Part shown: positions 35,120 through 43,193 of the stretch, piece by piece | How the letters are laid out: each line of letters begins with the position of its first letter | Position numbering within the stretch: position 1 is the stretch's first letter | NCBI RefSeq assembly: GCF_042610375.1 | Contig: NZ_JBGJZL010000011.1 | Location: 1-64,000, forward strand | Reading direction: 5' to 3' | Length of the DNA: 64,000 bases | From: CTSoil-075 sp042610375 | Lineage (GTDB): Bacteria; Bacillota; Negativicutes; DSM-13327 | Notes under the pieces: generated by a model | The model's database searches: none | What the model saw: the letters and a program-made list of their open reading frames with translations, nothing else | Told to the model about the DNA's origin: nothing | Translations under genes and position numbers: made by a program

Positions 35120-36382
35120 TTATGCTGATTCTTCTTTTTTCTTGTTTTTACGATCAACAGTAACTAAAATCGGCTCTTCTTTATTCAAAACTGCTTCCTT
35201 CGTCACTGTACATTTAGCTACATCAGTACGAGACGGAACCTCATACATCACATTGCACATAATGCCCTCAATGATAGCCCGCAGTCCCCTTGCACCAGTT
35301 TTACGTTTCAACGCTTCTTTCGCAATTGCATCTAATGCATCTTCTTTAAATTCTAACTGCACATTATCAATTTCCAAAAACTTTTGGTATTGCTTGATAA
35401 GAGCATTTTTAGGCTCAAGCAAGATACGCACTAAAGCTTCTTCATCCAAAGCATCTAATGTCACAACAACTGGTAAACGACCAACGAACTCAGGAATAAG
35501 ACCAAACTTCAACAAATCTTCCGGTAAAATTTGTTTTAACAATTCACCGATTTGTTTTCTTTCCTTACTCGGCACTTCTGCACCAAAACCCATATTTTTC
35601 TTACCTGTACGTGCACTAATGAGCTTATCAATACCGTCAAAAGCACCACCACAAATAAATAAAATATTAGTTGTATCAATTTGGATAAATTCTTGATGAG
35701 GATGCTTACGTCCGCCCTGAGGTGGAACACTTGCTACCGTTCCTTCAAGAATTTTAAGTAGTGCTTGCTGCACACCTTCTCCTGATACATCACGGGTAAT
35801 AGATGGATTTTCAGACTTACGGGCAATTTTGTCAATCTCATCAATATAGACAATGCCTTTTTCAGCTTTTTCTACATCATAATCAGCAGCTTGGATAAGT
35901 TTGAGGAGAATATTTTCTACATCTTCACCTACATAGCCTGCTTCAGTTAATGAGGTCGCATCAGCAATCGCAAAAGGTACATTTAACAGTTTTGCCAGTG
36001 TCTGAGCAAGTAAAGTTTTACCACTACCAGTAGGTCCAAGCATGACGATATTAGATTTTTGTAATTCAACATCATCATTTTTGCTAGTAAAGTTAACCCG
36101 TTTATAATGGTTATATACTGCTACCGCCATTGTCTTTTTGGCAGCATCTTGACCAATCACATATTGATCAAGGATATCTTTTATTTCTTTAGGTTTTGGA
36201 ACATCACGAAGTTCAACATTGATGTCTTCGCTTAATTCCTCTTCAATGATCTCATTGCAAAGTTCAATACACTCATCACAAATGTATACACCAGGACCAG
36301 CTACAAGTTTTTTGACTTGTTCCTGTAGCTTACCACAAAAAGAGCATTTGAGCTGACCTTTGTCATCCCCAAATTTTAACAT
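35120..36382 (-). CDS. clpX: ATP-dependent Clp protease ATP-binding subunit ClpX
   Basis: A 420-aa AAA+ unfoldase. The N-terminal C4 zinc domain is CSFCGKLQEQVKKLVAGPGVYICDECIELC (as two CxxC pairs), Walker A is LGPTGSGKTLLAQTLA near 118, Walker B IVYIDEIDKIA near 180, sensor 2 is TGARGLRAIIE, and the ClpP-docking loop is IGELLKQ-type after LISARTGKKNMGFGAE. It feeds unfolded substrates to ClpP, encoded 12 bp upstream. The order tig-clpP-clpX-lonB-lon is typical. Confidence 0.97.
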   Translation of the reverse strand: MLKFGDDKGQLKCSFCGKLQEQVKKLVAGPGVYICDECIELCNEIIEEELSEDINVELRDVPKPKEIKDILDQYVIGQDAAKKTMAVAVYNHYKRVNFTSKNDDVELQKSNIVMLGPTGSGKTLLAQTLAKLLNVPFAIADATSLTEAGYVGEDVENILLKLIQAADYDVEKAEKGIVYIDEIDKIARKSENPSITRDVSGEGVQQALLKILEGTVASVPPQGGRKHPHQEFIQIDTTNILFICGGAFDGIDKLISARTGKKNMGFGAEVPSKERKQIGELLKQILPEDLLKFGLIPEFVGRLPVVVTLDALDEEALVRILLEPKNALIKQYQKFLEIDNVQLEFKEDALDAIAKEALKRKTGARGLRAIIEGIMCNVMYEVPSRTDVAKCTVTKEAVLNKEEPILVTVDRKNKKKEESA

Positions 36383-36394
36383 ACTATCACCTCT

Positions 36395-37000
36395 CTATTT
36401 GGGACTTTCCTTAAACTGCGTGCCACGGACAACCACAGAATCAATGAGACCATACTCTTTTGCTTGCTCAGCAGACATAAAGAAATCCCGTTCAGTATCA
36501 TGTTCGATTTTTTCCCGAGTTTGACCCGTATTACTGACAAGAATCCCGTTCAGTAATTCTCTCAATCTTAGTATTTCTCGAGCATGAATTTCAATATCTG
36601 TAGCTTGCCCTTGAGTTCCTCCCAGAGGCTGATGAATCATGATGCGCGCAAAAGGAAGTGCATAGCGTTTACCTTTTGCACCTGCACTTAATAAAAATGC
36701 CGCTGCACTAGACGCTGAGCCCATGCAAATAGTGGAAACATCTGGTTTAATGTAATTCATAGTATCATAAATCGCTAAAGCAGCTGTCACTACACCACCA
36801 GGGCTGTTAATATACATATGAATGTCTTTATCTGGATCTTCTGATTCCAAAAATAAGAGTTGAGCAATTACCACATTTGCCACATTGTCGTCAATAGGAC
36901 CGCCAATAAATATAATACGATCTTTTAGGAGCCTGGAAAAGATATCATAGGACCGTTCCCCACGACTAGATTGCTCCACAACTATTGGTACAAAGTTCAT
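36395..37000 (-). CDS. clpP: ATP-dependent Clp protease proteolytic subunit
   Basis: A 201-aa serine peptidase forming the 14-mer chamber. The catalytic Ser is in CMGSASSAAAFLLSAGA (near 102), His in FARIMIHQPLGG (near 127), Asp in ERDFFMSAEQAKEYGLID (near 176). The serine context GSASS differs from the common GxAAS but keeps the nucleophile. It is co-transcribed with clpX and tig. Confidence 0.97.
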   Translation of the reverse strand: MNFVPIVVEQSSRGERSYDIFSRLLKDRIIFIGGPIDDNVANVVIAQLLFLESEDPDKDIHMYINSPGGVVTAALAIYDTMNYIKPDVSTICMGSASSAAAFLLSAGAKGKRYALPFARIMIHQPLGGTQGQATDIEIHAREILRLRELLNGILVSNTGQTREKIEHDTERDFFMSAEQAKEYGLIDSVVVRGTQFKESPK

Positions 37001-37023
37001 GTTATAACACCTCTATTGGTTTA

Positions 37024-38313
37024 TTACTCTTTTTCTACGCTGTCAATAATAAGCTGAGCTGCTTTTTTACGCAATATAGAATCAACCACGAAAGACATTT
37101 TACCTTGACCTGTAATAATTGATTTTACATCGGCGAGTTCAGCGCCATACCCTTTAGCAATAACACCAATCTCTGCGTCAATTTCTTCAACCGTTACTTC
37201 AAGAGCTTCCGCCCGCACAATTGCTTCCATCAACATATCAGTTTTAACAGCCACTAATGCAGATTCACGATAGTTCGTACGAACTGCATTCATGTCAGTA
37301 TTCATATATTTGATATAATCTTCAAGTTTCATGCCACGACTTTCAAGATTGGCACTCAAATCTTCAATCATTTTTGTAATACGGTCTTCAACCATAATTT
37401 CTGGAATCTCAACAGTTGAATTTTCAACTGCTTGTTTTATCGCTTCATTACGGAACTCATGTGTAGCTTTTTCAGCAGCAGCCACTTCCAATTTATTCTT
37501 AATGTCAGCCTTTAATTCCTCTACAGTATCGAAATCGCTTACATCTTTAACAAACTCATCATCAAGAACCGGTAATTCTTGGCGTTTTACATCATTAACA
37601 GTAACTTTAAATACAGCTTCTTTGCCTGCTAAATCAGGAGCATGATATTCAGTTGGGAATGTTACATTCACATCAACAGTTTCGCCAGCTTTCACACCAA
37701 TCAATTGTGTTTCAAAACCAGGAATGAAGGAGTTGGAACCAATTTGTAATGGATGAGCTTTACCTGCACCACCAGGGAACGCAACATCATCGACAAATCC
37801 TTCAAAATCGATAATAGCAAAATCACCTTCAGCAATAGCAACGCCTTCAGCAACTACCATTTTTGCATGACTATTGCGCATCGTTTCAATTTGAGCATCA
37901 ATTTGCTCTTCAGTTACTTCTGCAACAGTTTCAGCAACTTTTAGTCCTTTGTATTGTCCTAAAGTTAATTCCGGCTTAGCAACTACAGTCACTTTAAAGA
38001 CTAAATCTTTATCTTCAGCCAATGTAACTACATCAATTTCAGGATGGCTTACTGGCTCAATATTGTTCTCTTCAAGAGCTGTTGCATAAGCAGGACTAGC
38101 CAAAAGTTCAAAGGCTTCATCCAATAATGCCTCTTTACCAATATGTCTTTCTAAAATATTACGTGGTGTTTTACCTTTACGGAAACCAGGAATATTTACT
38201 TTATTAGCTAGTTTACGATATGCCTTCTCTACTGCTTTTGCTACTTCAGCTTGTGGCACTTCAATTTCAAATACCACTTTATTATTGTCTATTTTTTCCA
38301 TTGTTGCTTTCAT
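37024..38313 (-). CDS. tig: Trigger factor
   Basis: A ribosome-associated chaperone and prolyl isomerase of 429 aa. It has an N-terminal ribosome-binding domain with the signature GFRKGKTPRNILERHIGKEAL near residue 43, an FKBP domain (about 150-240; EGDFAIIDFEGFVDDVAFPGG), and a helical C-terminal chaperone domain ending in IIDSVEKE. It is the first gene of the tig-clpP-clpX set. Confidence 0.97.
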   Translation of the reverse strand: MKATMEKIDNNKVVFEIEVPQAEVAKAVEKAYRKLANKVNIPGFRKGKTPRNILERHIGKEALLDEAFELLASPAYATALEENNIEPVSHPEIDVVTLAEDKDLVFKVTVVAKPELTLGQYKGLKVAETVAEVTEEQIDAQIETMRNSHAKMVVAEGVAIAEGDFAIIDFEGFVDDVAFPGGAGKAHPLQIGSNSFIPGFETQLIGVKAGETVDVNVTFPTEYHAPDLAGKEAVFKVTVNDVKRQELPVLDDEFVKDVSDFDTVEELKADIKNKLEVAAAEKATHEFRNEAIKQAVENSTVEIPEIMVEDRITKMIEDLSANLESRGMKLEDYIKYMNTDMNAVRTNYRESALVAVKTDMLMEAIVRAEALEVTVEEIDAEIGVIAKGYGAELADVKSIITGQGKMSFVVDSILRKKAAQLIIDSVEKE

Positions 38314-38501
38314 TTATACTATATCCTCCTATGTAATGAGTTAGCAAAATATTCTATACTGCCAACAAATATTTTTATCAGTTTCAACATATTTTTATGT
38401 TGTTTCTAATTATCCCCTCAATTTAGGCATTAAATACCCAAGCTTTATAATACCATAGCCCATATGATACCATAACTATTCCACAAAAACAAGATATATA
38501 C

Positions 38502-38526
38502 AAAAAACCCAGCAATAACTGCCGAG
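38502..38526 (-). terminator. Terminator after the tRNA-Gly-like gene
   Basis: CCCAGCA (38508-38514) pairs with TGCCGAG (38520-38526) through some G-U pairs; TTTTTT follows on the minus strand. Confidence 0.65.
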
Positions 38527-38540
38527 TTCAATCTACTTCA

Positions 38541-38615
38541 TGGAGCGGAAAAGGAGATTCGAACTTAGGGCCTTCGCCTTGGCAAGGCTATGCTCTACCG
38601 CTGAGCTATTTCCGC
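38541..38615 (-). tRNA. tRNA-Gly(GCC)-like gene with degenerate T-arm
   Basis: A cloverleaf of exactly canonical segment lengths. The acceptor stem GCGGAAA/TTTCCGC is perfect, U73 and encoded CCA are present, the D-arm is GCTC/GAGC, and the anticodon loop TTGCCAA gives GCC (Gly). The T-stem is CTAAG/CTCCT, with only two of five pairs. The anticodon stem TAGCC/GGCGA has one mismatch. The TTCGAAT loop itself is intact. It could be a decayed copy, or a sequence error in the T-stem region. Confidence 0.7.
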
Positions 38616-38667
38616 ATGCTTGGTTCATTTTTAACAACATAAATAAGTATAGCTGTTGTCATTTTAT

Positions 38668-38697
38668 TTGTCAACGTAATACCCAGACTTTTATTAT
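38668..38697 (+). promoter_or_regulatory. Putative promoter of the radical SAM/peptide operon
   Basis: TTGTCA (38668-38673) and TATTAT (38692-38697) with an 18-bp spacer, about 70 bp upstream of the TTG start of the radical SAM gene. Confidence 0.45.
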
Positions 38698-38764
38698 TAA
38701 AAGTCACACCAAGCTAACACTTCTGCATATTATGTAATAAATCACCATAAAGGAGGCTAGATCG

Positions 38765-40018
38765 TTGTATTATCAGCTTCAAGATGACTGTAAATTGGTG
38801 AAAGGTGCTGCTCGAGCCGCAATTTATGATTTTAAAACTGGAAAAGTTCATTCAATTAATATGGATGCTGCTCAACTACTTGATGCCTGTCAGGATACTG
38901 CAATTGAAGATTTATGGAATCTAGATTCCCCTGACAATGATTATCTTATGGATTTTCTAAATAAACTATGTACTAAAGAACTAGGACATTTTTGCGATAC
39001 TAAACCAAGTCCAGAATTACCTTTGCCATATTCACCAATAAAACTTGATTTTATTTGGTTTGAACTTACCTCCACTTGCAACAGCAAATGCCTACACTGT
39101 TATGCTGAGTGCAGCCCATCATGCCCACCTCCTGAGCAAGTACCTCATGACCGCTGGCTATCATTAATTGATGAGGCCAAACAAGCTGGTGCCACCTCAA
39201 TCCAATTTATTGGCGGGGAACCTCTACTTTATCCAGCCTGGCGAGAACTAGTAATAAAAGCCCATAACCTTAATTATGACTATATTGAAATTTTTACAAA
39301 TGGAACTTTAGTTGATGATGATTGTATCGACTTCTTTAAAAAATACAACGTAAGCATTGCAACAACTCTTTATGCCGATAATGCACAAATCCATGACAAA
39401 ATCACATTACAACCAAATAGCTTCAATAAGACCATGACAACCATCAATAAACTTATAGATGCCAACATTCCTCTTCGAGTTGCTTCTATTATTATGAAAG
39501 ATAATGAACATGAAGTGGAAAACATTATGAAACTCTATGAAAAATGGGGCATGAAGGATGCCTACCCTGACGTTGTTCGCCCTACTGGCAGAGGTGATGA
39601 CCAGCATTTACAACCCCTACATTACAAGAAGCCTCCTATAAAGCCGCCATTTTACAGTGATGAATACTCTTTTTTTGATGCACATCATCACCATGGATGC
39701 CTGGCTGGTAAAGTTGCTGTTACAGCAACAGGAGATGTCATTCCATGTATTTTTGCAAGAAGCCAACTTTGTGGAAACATTTTAAAAAACTCCCTCGATG
39801 AAATACTTAGCGGGCAGTCTCTTACTCAGTGTTGGCAAACCACCAAAGATCTTATTAATCAATGTAAGGACTGCGAATATCGCTATGCATGCCCAGACTG
39901 TCGCCCTCTTGCTCAGAGTAACGACTCTGAAAAAAATTGGTTTGCACATCCTCAGTCTTGTTTCTACAATCCCTATACAGGTAAATGGAGCACTCCTCTT
40001 GTACCTGCGGAACTTTAA
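38765..40018 (+). CDS. Radical SAM/SPASM peptide maturase (RiPP)
   Basis: A 417-aa enzyme. Residues 1-80 (LVKGAARAAIYDFKTGKVHS, MDAAQLLDACQD) look like the small PqqD/RRE-type leader-binding region seen in RiPP maturases. The radical SAM core has C105-x3-C109-x2-C112 (STCNSKCLHCYAEC) and GGEP at 150-153. The C-terminal SPASM region has Cys312, 328, 336, 367, 370, 376, 379 and 399, enough for auxiliary Fe-S clusters. The start is TTG 38765, 8 nt after AAGGAGG. A cysteine-repeat peptide gene begins 23 bp downstream and is its obvious substrate. The chemistry (thioether, C-C crosslink or other) cannot be told. Confidence 0.9.
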   Translation: MYYQLQDDCKLVKGAARAAIYDFKTGKVHSINMDAAQLLDACQDTAIEDLWNLDSPDNDYLMDFLNKLCTKELGHFCDTKPSPELPLPYSPIKLDFIWFELTSTCNSKCLHCYAECSPSCPPPEQVPHDRWLSLIDEAKQAGATSIQFIGGEPLLYPAWRELVIKAHNLNYDYIEIFTNGTLVDDDCIDFFKKYNVSIATTLYADNAQIHDKITLQPNSFNKTMTTINKLIDANIPLRVASIIMKDNEHEVENIMKLYEKWGMKDAYPDVVRPTGRGDDQHLQPLHYKKPPIKPPFYSDEYSFFDAHHHHGCLAGKVAVTATGDVIPCIFARSQLCGNILKNSLDEILSGQSLTQCWQTTKDLINQCKDCEYRYACPDCRPLAQSNDSEKNWFAHPQSCFYNPYTGKWSTPLVPAEL

Positions 40019-40041
40019 AATAACAAAAGGAGGTTTATATC

Positions 40042-40311
40042 ATGTATTATGATGATTATGATCAAAGACCAAAATGGGATCGTCCCGAAATTGATGATTG
40101 GGATGATGATGATGATTTCTCGCGAGAATATACCAATGATTTAATCGGTTGCATGCCAACGAGTACTCCTTGCTGGCCACGCCAGTGTTGGCCTCGCCCA
40201 TGTTGGCCACATCAATGTTCACCACGTCAATGCTGGCCTCGCAAACAGTGTTGGCCTCGCCCTTGTTCACCTCGTCTTTGCTCCCCTCACCACTGCTGGC
40301 CACGACGTTAA
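40042..40311 (+). CDS. Repeat peptide with nine C-(W/S)-P-(R/H) units, probable RiPP precursor
   Basis: An 89-aa peptide with AGGAGG 8 nt before ATG 40042. Residues 1-36 are an acidic, aromatic leader (MYYDDYDQRP, then DDWDDDDDF). From residue 44 to 89 the sequence is nine near-perfect five-residue units starting at Cys44, 49, 54, 59, 64, 70, 75, 80 and 85: Cys, then Trp (six times) or Ser (three), then invariant Pro, then Arg (seven) or His (two). One unit has an extra residue (KQ). The core is strongly cationic, the leader strongly anionic. It encodes an additional Cys37. It directly follows the SPASM radical SAM gene and precedes a terminator. I do not recognise a named family for it. Confidence 0.85.
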   Translation: MYYDDYDQRPKWDRPEIDDWDDDDDFSREYTNDLIGCMPTSTPCWPRQCWPRPCWPHQCSPRQCWPRKQCWPRPCSPRLCSPHHCWPRR

Positions 40312-40350
40312 CGTTTATCTCTCAACATTAAACACAAGCATGTTTTATTG

Positions 40351-40380
40351 GACACTGATCATTTTCAGTGTCTCTTTTTT
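40351..40380 (+). terminator. Terminator of the radical SAM/peptide operon
   Basis: GACACTGA (40351-40358) pairs with TCAGTGTC (40365-40372), followed by TCTTTTTT. Confidence 0.9.
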
Positions 40381-40431
40381 CATTAAATATCCATTTTTTA
40401 AATTCAATTTTATTATGTTATAAAAATTTCG

Positions 40432-40464
40432 TAAAGAATGTATAAAGAATGTATAAATATTATA
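40432..40464 (+). promoter_or_regulatory. Three 11-bp direct repeats (response-regulator box) upstream of kimA
   Basis: TAAAGAATGTA occurs twice in immediate succession (40432-40442, 40443-40453), followed by a degenerate TAAATATTATA (40454-40464). An 11-bp period is typical of OmpR/PhoB-family response regulator sites. A consensus -10 TATAAT lies at 40496-40501, putting the boxes at roughly -40 to -75. Confidence 0.55.
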
Positions 40465-40495
40465 GATTCTTACTTCCATTCTCCTAGAAGCATTG

Positions 40496-40501
40496 TATAA
40501 T
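40496..40501 (+). promoter_or_regulatory. -10 element of the kimA promoter
   Basis: A perfect TATAAT preceded by only a weak -35 region (around 40473-40478), consistent with an activator-dependent promoter behind the 11-bp repeats. Confidence 0.5.
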
Positions 40502-40604
40502 GGATTTTATGTAAAATCACTTTTATTATTTTCTTTCCATTATATGTTTACGTTTTTTAGCAAATAATAAAGATAACCCCACTACACAAGGAGGCACATC
40601 CATT

Positions 40605-42449
40605 ATGATGAAATTAGTCCGACGAATACTCATCGGCAGACCATTGCACAACCAAGAAATCAGCCACGAAAAACTCCCTAAGTGGAAAGCCTTAGCTATT
40701 TTTTCTTCAGATGCCTTATCATCTGTAGCCTATGGGCCAGAAGAAATTATGCTTATGCTAACACTTCCAGGAATTATAGCATATGGTTATCTAGCACCCA
40801 TTTCAATTGCTATTCTACTTCTGCTCGCTATTGTAACGATTTCTTATGTCCAAGTAGCTAAAGTTAACCCTGGAGGCGGCGGATCTTATTCTGTAGCCAT
40901 TAAGAATCTTGGCGAAATGCCAGCCTTAGTCGCTGCAGCTGCATTATTTGCGGATTATACCTTAACAGTCGCCGTGAGCGTTTGCGCCGGTACAGCAGCT
41001 ATTTTATCAGCGTTTCCTGCATTGACCGTTCATGGAGTAGCAATCGATTTAGCTGTGCTATTTGGAATTTTAATGTTGGTCAACCTGCGCGGAGTACGCG
41101 AGGCTTCCACTGCCTTTGTTTATCCTACCTATGCTTTTATATTCGGCATCGTAGCATTAATTGGTACTGGAATATATCAATCTTTAACTCAACAAATGCC
41201 AATCATTCCTCCTGAATCCTTAGCTAAGCAATTTGATTGGACAATCGCCCTCCTCCTTTTACGCGCCTTTGCTAATGGCTGTAGTTCCATGACAGGAGTA
41301 GAAGCCTTGTCTAACGGTGTACCTATGTTCCGTTCACCCGAAGTACGTAACGCTTCGATAACGACCTATTGGATGTCAGGTATTCTTGGAGCCATGCTCC
41401 TTGGTATTTCTTTCTTAATTATGCATTTTCATATTTTACAAATTGAAGGTGTAACTGCTTTATCACAAATAGCTGAACTCACTTTCGGACGGAACTGGCT
41501 TTATTACTATATACAGATTACTACAATGTTAGTGTTATATTTAGCTGCAAATACTTCATTCAATGGTCTACCTTCTTTATTATCTTTACTTGCCACAGAC
41601 GGTTATATGCCTCGTTATCTAGGTATTCGAGGTGAACGTCTAAGTTTCTCTAACGGTATTATATTATTAAGCACAATTGCTGGTTTGCTCATTTTTATTT
41701 ATCAAGGCGATACAGAACATTTGATTTCACTCTATGCGATTGGCGTATTTTTATCATTTACCATTGCCCAAACAGGCATGGTCGTCCATTGGCGTCGGGA
41801 GAGGACACCTGGCTGGGGTGCACGTGCTGCCGTCAATGCAGTCGGCGCTACAGTCACGGGAATTGTTGTTCTTATTATCGGAATTACTAAATTTTCTCAC
41901 GGCGCCTGGGCAGTCATTATTTTTATTCCATTTATGATTTTTATCTTTAAAAAAATTCGCTCTCATTATAACGATATGTCTGAACAACTTCACTTACCAG
42001 TTGAAGACTTTGATCCGACAACTGCTACTAATCTCAAAATAGGGCGAAATGTTGTTATTGTACCCATTGCAACCCCCACAAATATCGTAGCACAAACTTT
42101 AAAATATGCTAAAACAATTAGTAAAGATGTTGTTGCCTTACATATTGCTACCGACGAAGCAAGTGCTCTGCGAGTAGAAGAAAAATGGCATAATTGGAAC
42201 CCTGGAGTAGAGTTAGTCACAATGTATTCCCCTTATCGCCTAGTCATTCAACCATTATTGAATTATATCAGTCAACTCGAACGCCAAAGAAAACCTGAAG
42301 ATTTTATTACAATCTTAATTCCTGAATTCCAAACAAAAAAATGGTGGCATCGCTTACTTCATAACCAAACAGGTTGGGTACTTCGTACATTACTTATCCT
42401 TAGAGAAAACGTAATTGTGACTACTGTGCCTTTCCACCTGAAAAAATAA
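40605..42449 (+). CDS. kimA: KimA-like APC-superfamily potassium importer
   Basis: A 614-aa membrane protein with about 12 helices and a cytosolic C-terminal domain (about 470-614). The N-terminus (KLPKWKALAIFSSDALSSVAYGPEE), GGGGSYSVAIKNLGE, GCSSMTGVEALSNGVP and the C-terminal VVIVPIATPTNIVAQTLKYA and HNQTGWVLRT...VTTVPFHLKK follow, from memory, the Bacillus subtilis K+ importer KimA (YdaO) end to end. The family imports K+ with protons. Start ATG 40605 is after AAGGAGG. Unlike B. subtilis, no cyclic-di-AMP (ydaO) riboswitch is seen upstream; the 11-bp repeats suggest a response regulator instead. Other APC amino-acid permeases are the alternative. Confidence 0.8.
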   Translation: MMKLVRRILIGRPLHNQEISHEKLPKWKALAIFSSDALSSVAYGPEEIMLMLTLPGIIAYGYLAPISIAILLLLAIVTISYVQVAKVNPGGGGSYSVAIKNLGEMPALVAAAALFADYTLTVAVSVCAGTAAILSAFPALTVHGVAIDLAVLFGILMLVNLRGVREASTAFVYPTYAFIFGIVALIGTGIYQSLTQQMPIIPPESLAKQFDWTIALLLLRAFANGCSSMTGVEALSNGVPMFRSPEVRNASITTYWMSGILGAMLLGISFLIMHFHILQIEGVTALSQIAELTFGRNWLYYYIQITTMLVLYLAANTSFNGLPSLLSLLATDGYMPRYLGIRGERLSFSNGIILLSTIAGLLIFIYQGDTEHLISLYAIGVFLSFTIAQTGMVVHWRRERTPGWGARAAVNAVGATVTGIVVLIIGITKFSHGAWAVIIFIPFMIFIFKKIRSHYNDMSEQLHLPVEDFDPTTATNLKIGRNVVIVPIATPTNIVAQTLKYAKTISKDVVALHIATDEASALRVEEKWHNWNPGVELVTMYSPYRLVIQPLLNYISQLERQRKPEDFITILIPEFQTKKWWHRLLHNQTGWVLRTLLILRENVIVTTVPFHLKK

Positions 42450-42500
42450 TAGTCAAATAAAAATACGACTCATGTATGAGTCGTATTTTTATTTGACTAT
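42449..42500 (+). terminator. Terminator of kimA (long palindrome)
   Basis: ATAGTCAAATAAAAATACGA... (42449 on) pairs perfectly over more than 20 bp with its complement ending at 42500, around the CATG loop region. Its T-rich arm serves as the tail. Confidence 0.8.
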
Positions 42501-42526
42501 ATGCCCTCTCACCATTCTCAGCAAAA

Positions 42527-42560
42527 CAAAAAAGCTTTCAGAAGTTCATCTGAAAGCTTT
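42527..42560 (-). terminator. Terminator of the tRNA cluster
   Basis: AAAGCTTTCAGA (42531-42542) pairs with TCTGAAAGCTTT (42549-42560); TTTTTTG follows on the minus strand. Confidence 0.9.
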
Positions 42561-42570
42561 GACTTTAATG

Positions 42571-42654
42571 TGGTGCGGGAAAGAGGACTTGAACCTCCAC
42601 ACCTTGCGGCGCCAGATCCTAAGTCTGGTGCGTCTGCCATTCCGCCATTCCCGC
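42571..42654 (-). tRNA. tRNA-Leu(TAG)
   Basis: A class II tRNA with long variable arm: acceptor GCGGGAA/TTCCCGC, anticodon loop CTTAGGA (TAG), variable arm GCCGCAAGGTGT, T-loop TTCAAGT, A73 and encoded CCA. Confidence 0.97.
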
Positions 42655-42667
42655 ATATGAGATTAAA

Positions 42668-42743
42668 TGGTGGCTCACCCGCGGCTCGAACGCGGGACAC
42701 CCTGATTAAAAGTCAGGTGCTCTACCAACTGAGCTAGTGAACC
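42668..42743 (-). tRNA. tRNA-Lys(TTT)
   Basis: Acceptor GGTTCAC/GTGAGCC (one G-U), D-arm GCTC/GAGC, anticodon loop CTTTTAA (TTT), T-arm CGCGG around TTCGAGC, A73 and CCA encoded. Confidence 0.97.
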
Positions 42744-42747
42744 GTAG

Positions 42748-42823
42748 TGGCAGGGGTAGCTGGACTCGAACCAACGCATACGGGAGTCAAAGTCCCGTGC
42801 CTTACCAACTTGGCTATACCCCT
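42748..42823 (-). tRNA. tRNA-Gln(TTG)
   Basis: Acceptor AGGGGTA/TACCCCT, anticodon loop CTTTGAC (TTG), T-loop TTCGAGT, G73 and CCA encoded. Confidence 0.96.
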
Positions 42824-42846
42824 ATTAGTTTTTGCTAGTTTTAAAA

Positions 42847-42924
42847 TGGGGTGGCTGAAGGGGATCGAACCCTCGCAATAACGGAACCACAATCCGCCGT
42901 GTTGACCGCTTCACCACAGCCACC
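42847..42924 (-). tRNA. tRNA-His(GTG)
   Basis: Acceptor GTGGCTG/CAGCCAC with the extra G-1 opposite C73 that marks tRNA-His, anticodon loop TTGTGGT (GTG), T-loop TTCGATC, CCA encoded. First gene of the His-Gln-Lys-Leu cluster. Confidence 0.97.
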
Positions 42925-43193
42925 ATTTTCTTAACATTCCCTAGCGACAAGATTTATTATATCATGTCTCTTATTTCGTGTCAAGTTTTTTTACTAACTT
43001 TTTTTCGCTTGTTACAAGCAATTTCTCAACTTGTTTTTGGCGACTTTGTTAGTATACCAAATTACTACTATATTAGCAACATCAAATTTAACCGTTTTCA
43101 TAACTTTTTCATTAAATATTTCACTTTTTCTCTTTTTTTCGCCTTATTTCGCCTATTTATTTATTTATTTATTATACTATAATTATAATGATT

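Noticed and set aside
36395..37000. Inactive ClpP because of the GSASS motif
   Set aside because: The nucleophilic Ser, His and Asp are all retained; only the flanking residues differ.
40040..40303. Minus-strand open frame opposite the repeat peptide (valine/asparagine-rich repeats)
   Set aside because: It is the antisense shadow of the CWPR array; it has no ribosome site, while the plus-strand frame has AGGAGG and follows the radical SAM gene.
40169..40308. Short DNA repeats resembling a CRISPR array
   Set aside because: The period is 15 bp, without unique spacers, and it is fully inside a coding frame.
40381..40604. c-di-AMP (ydaO) riboswitch before kimA
   Set aside because: The region is AT-rich with none of the conserved aptamer blocks.
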